Shown here piece by piece: positions 54,706 through 64,000 of a DNA stretch of 64,000 bases (position 1 is the first letter of the stretch; every line of letters starts with the position of its first letter). The stretch spans positions 33,550,501 to 33,614,500 of the forward strand of contig NW_024465885.1 in NCBI RefSeq assembly GCF_017591425.1. Reading direction: 5' to 3'. This stretch comes from Ochotona curzoniae. Taxonomy: Eukaryota > Chordata > Mammalia > Lagomorpha > Ochotonidae. A model generated the notes under the pieces. That model worked only from the letters and a program-made list of their open reading frames with translations. It did not search any database and was not told the DNA's origin. The translations under genes were made by a program, and so were the position numbers.

Positions 54706-55414
54706 TTTTTGCTCATTATTATAATTAATTTTAATTGTATTTTTTAAAGTATGACATAATAATAAGGAAGGATTTTATATATATAATTTATGTTTATTTA
54801 TTTTAAATAAATAATATATCATACATCATATATTATGTAGCATTAATAATTATCTATCATATAATTAATATCATGTTTATAATTTCATGTGTGACTTATC
54901 ATTTTATGAATAAAATGTACTAAAATTATTTTAATTAAATAACATAACATAATGAATAAATGTATCAATGTATAAATAGCATATGTTTCTAATAAATTAT
55001 ATATTTATTATATGTGAGTGTATATTATGCATATATAAAAAATTATATATATAAAACTTAGCCACATAATGTTTCCAATGTTACATTTTAAATGTATGAG
55101 TAATATATAATAATACTTCCAGTATCACATTTTTTCCAAAGAAGTTCATATGTTGATGGACAATACTCAAACATTTATCACTTCATACAAGATTATCTCT
55201 AGCAAGACTAAAAATAATTCATCATTGTTGAAATCTGGAAACTATGACCAAAATAAGATAACTTACTGTCTTTTCTTATAAGTATTCCATACAACACACA
55301 CACTCATACAGTACATGCACCATAACAAACACAAACACATTTAGTATTATCACTCTTTAGTGAACGAATGGGTTATTTTATTTCATGATATTGTAAATAA
55401 TTTTTGACATACCA
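54706..55414. other. Strongly AT-rich interval
   Basis: Dense in tat/ata/aat words from 54720 to 55060 with no perfect long microsatellite. A ca-rich patch lies at 55295-55340. No element or gene is recognised. Confidence 0.5.
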
Positions 55415-55419
55415 TGGCA

Positions 55420-56215
55420 CTTGTGGGGAGCCGTGCAATTGGGTCAGACGGCATGGGTATGTGATGAGCACTGCTCCTCGGTTAGCGAGGCTACAAGGAG
55501 TTTCTGACTGCGTGGCAAGGCCCGGAAGAATGTCTCTGGTCAACTCATTGCTACCTAACCCCATTGTATGGAGACTCAATTACCTCTCTGGTGTTTCATA
55601 GAATTCTCCTGATGGTGTTGTTGCTGTTTTTTTGTTAATGTGAAATGATTCCTGTAACTGGTATAACACCTCAAACTAATCAATCATGTTATCATAAAAC
55701 CATCTTTAGCAAGGTAAGGCAATGGCATACAGCTAAAAGCATTAAGTACATTAAGTACAATTAAGCCCACAATGTCTCCAAACTTTCTATTATGTGCCCA
55801 CCTTTGTCCTGAAGTTTGCCCTAATATAAGTAATATTTTCCTTAAGAAATGGCTTGATAATATCTTGTAACAGATGGCAATCATGCAGGTACAAAGAGTT
55901 TGTTTACCGTGTGCCTCGAACTGTTACAACACATGAGATGACAATTTTGGTTTCTCACCATGGAAAGCAGAAACTATATGGGGCATCTTCTAAAGGAAGA
56001 CAAATGTGAAACCCCCCAAAATGGCTTAAACGTTTCTATCTTATATAGCACTTATATTTAGGGAAAGAAAATTGTTTCTAAAACTTCTACCTTATATTGT
56101 CACTCATATTTAGGGAAAGAAACAGTTTATAAAGATAAAAGGAAGTTTCTTGTAAAGGCCTTCTGTTTGTAGATTGGCTGAGTTGCCCTGATCCCTTTCA
56201 CTGCTCTTGAACAAA
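55420..56215 (+). mobile_element. Possible endogenous-retrovirus LTR remnant
   Basis: Begins tgtggggagccgtgc, the type of start seen in ERVK/IAP-like LTRs. It is GC- and CpG-richer for its first 200 bp than its surroundings. A direct repeat of about 57 bp (cttatatttagggaaagaaa near 56051 and ctcatatttagggaaagaaa near 56103) resembles U3 enhancer duplications. No ca-terminated 3' end, primer-binding site or gag/pol/env frame is seen. If it is an LTR, it is solo and degraded, or two adjacent fragments. Confidence 0.3.
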
Positions 56216-57248
56216 AGAAAAAAAAAAAAATTGAATCAGGACTAGATGAAGGTGATGGTAATTAATGCATGATTGATTACAAGATTTAGTAAAGAATCTA
56301 TGTTATATGATTTCATAAATTCCTTTCATTTAGGATCTTTTCTTTCAATTCTGTACTCTTGGTATTTAAATAATATTAGTTCATGTTTAGTAAAAATTAA
56401 TTTTGGATATAAATAAACCACTTGTCACTATGTAACCACATGTGCTGCCAACCATGGAGTTCCTGGATTCAGCTAGGTCACTGCAGGTTTGACTGAGTAA
56501 TAGCTTGCTGAAAACACTTTCTCTAAAGTATCATAATAATGTTTTTTAGGATTGACTTTGTAATCATTCTTTTGTAATGAAGTAAAAAATGAAACAATTG
56601 GATGTTGTGCAAAAGCTTGTGATGATTTGTGCATAAATAAAGAAGACAATTTTTCTGAGTTGTCCATTATGAGCATCATGCCATAGTGGGCCATGTGTCA
56701 TCTCTTCTCTTATTATCCCACCGATCCACACATCCTTTGCAAGCTCTTGAGTCAGCCGGAACTGGTCTCCATCAGGTGCTCAGTAAACTGACTTAAAAAA
56801 AATGAACCCCTCAAAACAAACAAATAACCAAACAAACAAACAAAAAATCTAGAATAGATAGAGAACAACAAGGAAAGCTTAGAATCAGACAGGAAAGAGT
56901 CAGCATGGATTCATTTATACCTTACTAGGTGGAACACAAAGATTACTTACTCCTCACTAGGGAATTGAAGATTTCTCTGCACACCCCTCCTAAAACTGCT
57001 CTGCACCTTAACTGTTGACACATGTCTTGTTAGAGTTATAAGCCAGTCTAGAATACCCAAAAAAAAAGCCATGTTCAGCAAAATTATGACTCGATGTTAT
57101 AAAATGCTAAATACTATAATGAAAATAGACACAAGATAGCTGAACAATAATCTATAGCCATTTTAAATGTATAGAACCCAGTTGTATATAAACTAAAATC
57201 AAAATGTCAATGAAGTAGTCACAGGATATGGTTAAGAACTTGCATTTT
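56216..57248. other. AT-rich interval with an (AAAC)n patch
   Basis: aaacaaacaaataaccaaac-type repeat at 56813-56848. The remainder is unique, with no coding signal. Confidence 0.4.
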
Positions 57249-57600
57249 TTTTAATATATTGGTTACTCAATACTATGTCAATTAATTCCATAACGTTATA
57301 AATTGTTGCTGATGTTATGTTGGGGCTTTTAATTGATCAGGATGATACTCTGCCAGCTCTACCTTCAGACCAGAAAAGATCTCCCCAAGAAGCCGTTGAA
57401 CTTATCTAAACAATAAAATGCTGGACTACACGCTCGGTATATGCTTGCAATGAAAAATCTCAACTGAACTTGAACTGTGGTAATGCAACAAGGTGGAGGA
57501 ATCCACCATGGGGGGAGGGTTATGGGAGGGGCAGAGGGAATCCCAGTGCCTGTAAAACTGTGTCATATAAAGCAATGTAATTAATAAAAATCTATGCCAA
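57249..57600 (+). mobile_element. LINE-1 3' UTR, family I, plus strand
   Basis: ttaattccataacgttataa, gctgatgttatgttggggct, gatactctgccagctctacc, agatctccccaagaagccgt, ggtggaggaatccaccatgg and aactgtgtcatataaagc. It is closely parallel to the reverse complement of 61681-62090 and ends in taataaaaat. Confidence 0.85.
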
Positions 57601-57849
57601 TTAGAAAAAAACTAAGATTAAGCATAGTTAATGAGACCAGGATATTCTCTATCAATCAACTTTGTGCTGGTTTCCATAAGTGTTTCAGAATTGACTCAAA
57701 AAAACACAATGATATTATACACTATGATAATTTCTTCAGTATACAAATACTTAACTTGATTCAAAATGTTTTAATTTTCCTTTTAATTGTAGTTGTTGCT
57801 GGGTTGTACAATTTTGTTAAAGGAGTTACCATGAGAATTTAGCATAGTT

Positions 57850-57922
57850 TTTGGGGGTGGGGGTGTTTGTTTTGGGGTTTTTTGTTTTTGTTTTTATTGT
57901 GTTTGTTTATTTGTTTTTGTCA
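57850..57922. repeat. G/T-rich low-complexity tract
   Basis: Successive ttttggggg, tggggg, ttttgg and gtttttgttttt words. The plus strand has some G-quadruplex potential. Confidence 0.8.
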
Positions 57923-59271
57923 AAAATCTTCTAAGCAAAATACTCTCATGCCAGCCAATGTTAGTTTTTCTCCTTGTATTAGGAGACATCCAGACAGATG
58001 TATTTTGAGTGCCATCTTCCATAGTGCCAAGAAATGCTTTTATGTCTTAAAGAGGAGTTATAGCTTTCTCTTTCAAATTATTTATTAAATCACTTTTTGG
58101 AGCTTACAGGTATTTTAAAGGTACAGACTTTGATGCAGTATATTAGAACTGACCTCTCAGAATTGAAGCTTTCTTTTGAAATTGCACACTTTGAAAAAGC
58201 ACAGTGACACCTCCTCAGTCAGAATGGTTGGATATAGAACTAATAGTTTTCCCTTTAGTGGTAAAGCTCTGCAAACCATAAAAAGAACATCTTTCATGAA
58301 TGTCTAACTGTGTTACCTTCTATTTATTTCAGTTTAATGCAGCAGGATTAAAGCTGCACTTATTTTCCCCTGTATTAGATTAAACCAAACAATCTGATTA
58401 CTGCATCTATCTAGAAAGATTATCAAGAATATTTCAACAATGTCAAGGATAAGCAAATTGTTTTAAAGTATATGTACAGAGCTAACAGTCATCAGAATAT
58501 AATCAGATCTAAAGGCAATCTGTACAATTTTGTTTCTTTTAGTTTGAAATACCCACTTTAAAATAATTCTGTGCTCTATATCTCTCACAAGGAAAAAAAA
58601 GAGTGTCATTTTCCTTTTACATTAAGGAAGAGCCTACACGGAAATTTCTGTATTATAATATGTCACCCTCTGTCAGGTTCTTAACACTATATACTCATCA
58701 CCTTTGTAGAGCGAGAGATGTTAGCAGAAATCTAACAGATGTTGGCTGCAATTAAATTTCATTTTCAAATATATTTCACTGCTGTTCTGGGTGTCGATTC
58801 TTGCTTGATGATTTTGATGATTGTTAGAAGGGCCAAACGGTTAGCATATGTCTATTGAAAAAAACGTATCTAATCATTGAACATCATAAATAATATCTAG
58901 GAATTTAAGTAAAAATGGAAGATGAAAGAAAAGAACTTCATATTGAAGTGTCTGGTGTTCAGTTTTTAGTTTGAAAGCACTAAACAATGGGCTCAAATCT
59001 TGCCAAAACATTTATTTGCTCTTGGTCACATTTTTTGCTTTGTTTTTACTTGTTGATTGGGAATTTTTAGCATAACATGCTGACGAATAACTGAAATAAT
59101 ATTTTAAGGTACATTTCAAAATCCCTTCATACAGGATTTTTATTTAATAAGATGCATTTAACCTAACCTGATGAGTTGCATTTAACTATATTTCTAACTG
59201 CATATTCTTTGTATTTATTTCCTATTACACCTCTTCCTCAGCAGACATGCTTTAAAAATCATTGAGGTTTT

Positions 59272-59318
59272 GTACACACACACACACACACTATATATAT
59301 ATATATATATATATATAT
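59272..59318. repeat. Compound (CA)n(TA)n microsatellite
   Basis: About ten ca units followed directly by about thirteen ta units. Confidence 0.95.
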
Positions 59319-60205
59319 CTGACATTAGTTTATTCTGGTTAGAAAGACAATTTAAGACTACAAATGCATAGACAAAAGGTTGTTCATTTTATTTTTGTTA
59401 CACTGTGATTAAATATTTGAACAGATGTAAATATGCATAGAATACAATCAACTCTGAAACAGAGATTAGAGCAATGTGTTGCATTCCCATTGTTTATGTC
59501 CCATGTAGGTTATAACATCAGCGGCACCTTATAATCGGTTCTTCTCTACTTTGCTGTATGTGTGAAATGCATATATAAAATATACAGAATCTACGTATGT
59601 TCTTACTTGACCGCTTTTGAGATGACATGGTTTAGGTATAATGTATCAATCATACAATGAGTTTTTTCCCTGTCAGTTGATCTAAGGAAAACATAGTACT
59701 CAACTGAAAGGAAAAACTTTAATGTGCCAAGTCAATCTTTGTAGGTAAATGTTTTGATATTTTCCCCAATCCTTTCCAATTACAGTCAAGTTTTCAATAG
59801 TTATCTATTTTGGTTTGGGTCCTACCAGAAGCAGACCTGATAAAAGGACAATGGTGTAAATAATTTATTTAGAAGTGATTCCAGAAAGACATGAGAGAGA
59901 TTGAGGATAGGGAAACAAGTCAAAAAGAGTCTAACAAAGAGTGCATTTTTAAGAAAACAAACTCTGGGAAAAGTGAAGTACAGTAATGATGAGGTTCTGA
60001 GACAGTGTGGAACATGCCTTCAAGTTATTGTAACTGAGGAGCCAGGAAGTGAAAGCATTTATGCAACAGTTCTACATTTGGTCCATCATTAATTGAAAGC
60101 TTCCTGTGGGGAACTTATATTTCCAATAGTTTTGTAGTTTGTACACAGACTAAGCACTTTCTTTAAAACCAGAAAAAGAAATCGTCAGATGTAATAGTTT
60201 TCCTG

Positions 60206-60472
60206 TAGGGGCCTGTGTGACAGGGTTCTGTGTTTAAAGTTACAGCTTACAACTGCTGGGGTCAACTATGGGTGCTAATTTGTGTCCCCGCTGCTCTACT
60301 TCCCAGTCAGCTTCCTGCTTACACCTGTGCAGGAGACCAGAAGAAGCTCCTGGCTCCTGGCTTTGGATCAAGTCAACAGGCTGTTGTGACCACTTGAGGA
60401 GTGAAACTGTGAAAGGATCATTGTGTATTTTCCTCTCTGTAAATCTGCCTTTTCAATAAAACAAACATCTAC
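60206..60472 (+). mobile_element. CSINE with internal deletion, plus strand
   Basis: tgtaggggcctgtgtgacag at the 5' side and gctcctggctttggatcaag, gtaaatctgccttttcaata at the 3' side. The central gaaagcagtcgaggacggcc-type block is missing between cttcctgcttac and acctgtgcagg. Confidence 0.85.
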
Positions 60473-60473
60473 T

Positions 60474-60805
60474 TGGGCCTGGTGCGGTACCCTAGCAGCT
60501 AAAGTCCTCATCTTGAACGTGCCAGGATTCCATATGGGCATCGGTTCTAATCTTGGCATCTCCACTTCCCATCCAGCTCCCTGCTTGTGACCTGGGAAAG
60601 TAGTTGAGGACATCCCAAAGCCTTGGGACCCTACACCTGTGTGGGAGAAGGAAGAAGTTCCTGGTTCCCGGCTTCGGATCGGCACAGTACTGCCCGTTGT
60701 GCTCACTTGGGGAGTGAATCATTGGACAGAAGATCTTCCTCTCTGTCTCTCCTCCTCTCTGTATATCTGACTTTGTAATAAAAATAAATAATTCTTTAAA
60801 AAATA
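60474..60805 (+). mobile_element. Full-length CSINE, plus strand
   Basis: gggcctggtgcggtacccta, gcagctaaagtcctcatctt, ggttctaatcttggcatc, ccaaagccttgggaccctac and tgtaataaaaataaataatt are all readable. It inserted just behind the tail of the preceding SINE. Flanks aaacatctactt and aaatatcttctt may be a diverged target-site duplication. Confidence 0.95.
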
Positions 60806-60929
60806 TCTTCTTGAAATTTGTGATGCAAATACAAACAGGATATTGAGACTACATTTTACAATATTTTATATACAATATTGTAGTGATATTTTTATGCACA
60901 AATGTTACACAATAGCCAATCACAGTTTG

Positions 60930-61140
60930 CAAATAATCCTCTATTCTACCACCAGCAAAGAGTGATTCCCATATATTTTGCAACCACACCATGCACTTCA
61001 TATTTGTTCTTCCAGTGGCTACAACAAATGAGTTATTACTTTCATTTCAATTTCATACATTTGTTGCTTGTCAGATTAAGCATATTTTCCCTAAAATTTG
61101 AATGAATTAATTTCCTTTTCTGTGAACTATTTACATATGA
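60930..61140 (-). mobile_element. Old LINE-1 ORF2 fragment, minus strand
   Basis: The plus strand shows the reversed late-ORF2 block: ctctattctaccaccagcaa, agtgattcccatatattttg, gagttattactttcatttca, agattaagcatattttccct and tctgtgaactatttacatat. It is strongly diverged. Confidence 0.6.
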
Positions 61141-61670
61141 AATTAGCTAATTAGAAATCAGATATATGGCCTTTTTACAGTTTTTACAAACTCATTACAT
61201 GTTGGAGACACATAAAAAAATTATTACATAAGTCAAATTACAGTTTTTTAACAAATTTATTTTTGACAAATTATTACAATTGATTAACAAATCAGAGTGT
61301 TTCAGTTTTATGTGTTGAATATTATGCAGAAAAACTTCACGGATTTTCACAAATAGATTAGCTCATGGATATTATTTTACTTTGGAGAGAGATCCATAAT
61401 GTGAACTGAAGAAATTCCTCTTAAATTAAATAATCTGCAATATCTTCCATAAATATTAATCACAGTTTTTACAGTGTAAATTTTTTTTTCATGATCATAA
61501 TGGACGATGCGGGAAAGCTGTTCACTTTATTTATACAGAAACAGTCAAACTCTGGCTCAGACTTTTTACATCATGGTCAAGTGGGTGTTTCTAAGTATAA
61601 TTCTGCCATTTGTTTTACCTAAAAACAATAGAAGTTCCTGCTACAATTCTTATCCTACAACTCAATCTCT
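61141..61670. other. AT-rich interval, no element recognised
   Basis: Unique sequence between two L1 fragments, with no coding or repeat signal. Confidence 0.4.
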
Positions 61671-62090
61671 TTTTTTTTTAATTGTTATTAACATTGTATT
61701 ATGTGATACAGTTTTATAGGCACTGGGGATTCCCCCCACCCTTCCCATACCCCTCCCCCCATAGTGGGTTCCTCCACCTTGCTGCATAACCTCAGTTCAA
61801 GTTCAGTTGAGATTCCTTCATTGCAAGCATATACCTAGCATAAAGTCCAGCGTCTTATTGTCCAGATAAGTTCAGTGGCCTCTTGGGGAGACCTTCTCTG
61901 GTCTGAAGGTAGAGCTAACAGAGTAAAGTTCCGGTCAGTTAAAATCCCCAACAAAACCTTAGCATCAATATACAACATTATGGAATTAATTGACATAATA
62001 GTGAGTAAACAATATGTTAAAAATAATGCAAGTTCAATTTTTATAATGAGAACATTAGAAAATTTAAAACGTTGCTCCATGTTATACTAA
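61671..62090 (-). mobile_element. LINE-1 3' UTR, family I, minus strand, relatively young
   Basis: A T run (61671-61680) is the reversed tail. The reverse complement then gives tataaaactgtatcacataa, ggggaatccccagtgcctat, gcagcaaggtggaggaaccc, agatggtccc-like ggtctccccaagaggccact and ttgatgctaaggttttgttg. It is less diverged than 27125 or 57249. It is 5'-truncated near 62090 and non-coding. Confidence 0.88.
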
Positions 62091-62527
62091 AGTCCCCAAG
62101 AGCAATTAAAAGGATAATTATTCTTATAGAACAACCAAAAAAGGAAGGATGGATGGAATGAAGAGTTCTGCAAAAGCCAAAGAAACACATGGAAACCTAT
62201 GTGAATTCATGTAAACAACAGCCATAATCCTTCTGAGAAATAAATCCTGGTGTCATCATTAAAGCCATATCCGGGCATTTTTACCTAATTATTGAATGTG
62301 TAATTCCTGGTTAAAAAAAGAAAACCCTGAGTTGTTAAAATGTGTACAATCATATAAGATGAAAGTGTTAAATATATTGGTTTTTCATAATTGATTATTC
62401 CAATAATTAATTGAAAGTATAGAGACAGTCCAAATGTAGTACTGAAACTTAAATTTACCTACTTGATGCTTATTTATCATTGCATATAAAATGTTATATA
62501 AAAGTTTGTAAAGTGAGTTTTTATATC
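62091..62527. other. AT-rich interval, no element recognised
   Basis: No repeat or gene signal. It ends at the tail of the next SINE. Confidence 0.4.
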
Positions 62528-62848
62528 AATTTATTTTTATTGGAAAGGCAGATGAACAGAGAGGAGGAGAGACCGAGAGGAAGATCTCCATCCACTAACT
62601 CATTCCCCAAGTGGCCACAATGGGTTAAACTGAGTCTATCAGAAGCCAGGAGCCTGGAACCTCCTCAGAGTCTCCCACATGGGTGCAGGGTCCCAAGGCT
62701 TTGGTCCATTCTTGACTTCTTACACAGGGCCCAAGCAGGAAGCTGGATGGGAAGTAGAACCAGGATTAGAACCTGTGCTCATACAGGAACCTGGCATGTG
62801 TGCAAGGCGAAGACTTCAGCCACTACTCTACTGTGCCAGACCCTGTAA
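62528..62848 (-). mobile_element. CSINE, full length, minus strand
   Basis: tttatttttattggaaaggc, agaggaggagagaccgagag, gggtgcagggtcccaaggct and gattagaacctgtgctcata are clear. tgtaaagtgagttttta (about 62505) and tgtaaagttaatttta (about 62845) may be a diverged target-site duplication. Confidence 0.94.
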
Positions 62849-64000
62849 AGTTAATTTTAAGAAGTACAGTTATTCATTCTAATTTTGTCACCATAACATT
62901 CAGTCTGAAATAGGATTTCACTGTAACTTTAGTGACTACTTTCTCTTTTGAAAATGAAATATTCTTTCCACTGGAGCAAGGGGGAAACTGCTCTGCTCTT
63001 CCTCGAACTGCAGAGAGAAATCTGACCACAATAGTCAAAGCAAGAGAATGAACGTCCTTTTCCCTTTACAGACTTCGCCATGTCCCCTATTCCTTGTTTT
63101 AACGCCAATATCATGGAGATGCAGTTCCCAGGAGTTTTAATTTCCTGTTTTATTCTTTCTCATTTTTATTTGATAAGTGTCTAGGCACTAGTGCATCTGT
63201 TCCTCTAAGCAATGCTGCATTCTGATTTGCCACCTGTGTTAGCCACTTTAAACTATTCATGCATGCTGAATGCTCAAGGAAATACATCCATTTCTCCCAG
63301 CTGTAGTAACTGGATACTCACTGTCCTTATGAAAAAGTCAGATATTTAGTAACAGAGTATTATAAAATCTGTGCATAAAGATTTTCGGTGTATTTCGCCC
63401 TACTCAACCCAGTAAAGCAATAGCTAGAAGGCAGCTGTTCCATCCTTAATGCTTGGGTGCTTTGGTTAATCAATTTCTTAAAGAGAAATAGAAAGAGGAA
63501 GCAAGCAACCTTGGTTTGTTCTTGTTTCACATGAAAAAATAATTTTTATGTGTACAATTCAGTGAGCTGATGTTGTTGGGAATTTGATGCAAAGGATGAC
63601 AGAACACTTGATTCTTGTCTTACATGAATTTTCCTGTGGATAATTTCAGTGTGCAAAGCAAGATTTATATCAGAGAAAAGGTCTCTTGTCATAGTGACAG
63701 CAGGGAGACTCCAGGGCAGGAAAAACCTGAGAAAATGCTGGTGGTTCAGTCTTCTAAGTGCCATCTCTGGAAGGGGGACAGATGTGGAGAGAGGAACTCA
63801 TTCACAATGAGCAGTAATTTCATGCAGATTCTTGTACAGAACAAAAAAGAAAAATGTCATCAGAAGAGTATGCCTGCTGGGCCTTCCTCCCATTATTCTG
63901 GTGGTCAAACAAGGAGCTGGGAGGATTGTGCCCTACGAAGGATGAAATGGAAGAAGAAAATACTTCATATTATTAAAGAGAAATCTCACTAGAGACCACA
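62849..64000. other. Unique DNA at window end
   Basis: No transposon is recognised. A 125-codon frame at 63615-63992 opens from a TTG and has its first ATG three codons later. It is Lys/Ser-rich without a domain and lacks splice borders, so I do not call it a gene, although it is the longest non-repeat frame in the window. Confidence 0.35.

Larger units (their letters stand above)
57601..60204. other. Unique DNA, possibly with conserved non-coding sequence
   Basis: No transposon is recognised. 57850-57922 is a G/T-rich low-complexity tract. 58160-58760 is repeat-free with balanced composition (for example cagcaggattaaagctgcac and gattaaaccaaacaatctga, with homeodomain-like taat/atta words) and is a candidate conserved element. 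59272-59318 is a (CA)n(TA)n microsatellite. Open frames of 63-82 codons have no support. Confidence 0.35.

Noticed and set aside
63615..63992. 125-codon frame near the window end
   Set aside because: TTG-opened, no splice borders, no recognisable domain and no codon-level regularity. Chance is the simplest explanation, although truncation at the window edge cannot be excluded.
1..64000. CRISPR arrays, operons, phage or plasmid features
   Set aside because: The sequence is clearly vertebrate repeat-rich DNA. No regularly spaced repeats with spacers, dense gene strings or bacterial signals are present.

Overview
This window looks like non-coding nuclear DNA from a mammal, and specifically a lagomorph. 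Around forty copies of a tRNA-derived SINE of the lagomorph C-repeat (CSINE) type are scattered on both strands. They share a pol III A box (tggcctagcgg or tggcccaagtg), a near-consensus B box (ggttctaatcc), a body containing gatcccatatgggcgccgg and gcccaaagccttgggaccc, and a tail ending in aataaaaataaatcttt plus A. The tail form and the preferred 5' box are the ones I associate with pikas (Ochotona) rather than rabbit. Lagomorph is a confident call; pika is a family-knowledge inference that I could not check.

No complete protein gene, rRNA, tRNA gene, CRISPR array or operon is visible. The window reads as an intron or intergenic desert filled by successive waves of retrotransposition. The longest open frames fall in SINEs, in a (GAAA)n microsatellite or antisense to a GC-rich retroposon. 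Two short segments have splice-site-like borders and coding-like content (minus strand 4067-4169, plus strand 14736-14861); they are the best gene candidates, but I do not recognise them. A third segment (about 13896-14390) looks like the end of a broken coding copy, with a poly(A) signal.

Layout. 1-3.2 kb: an old SINE, diverged tandem units joined to an L1 ORF2 remnant, and opposed L1/SINE fragments. 3.2-13.2 kb: mostly unique AT-rich DNA with a candidate minus-strand exon, L1 3' ends, SINEs and an L2-like relic. 13.2-14.9 kb: a 5' fragment of a GC-rich retroposon next to coding-like sequence. 16-20 kb: a SINE cluster and an exact 116-bp local duplication. 23-25.3 kb: a long copy of the GC-rich retroposon. 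26-27.6 kb: two young nested SINEs inside an L1 tail, then another L1 3' end. 29-36.6 kb: SINEs (one pair head to head), a long (GAAA)n tract and a twin-primed (5'-inverted) L1. 36.6-42.2 kb: two 3' ends of another retroposon type. 49.4-53.9 kb: two more GC-rich retroposons, one with clear 16-bp target-site duplications. 54-64 kb: AT-rich DNA, a possible LTR remnant, L1 3' ends and SINEs.

The most interesting item is the GC-rich, apparently non-coding, about 2.5-kb retroposon at 51383-53864, with relatives at 49420-50491, 22965-25280 and 13265-13895. It has target-site duplications, an A-rich tail, a GC-rich 5' part, a VNTR-like middle built from diverged short units and a conserved 3' end. 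In architecture it resembles the primate SVA class. Whether it is already catalogued could not be tested here.
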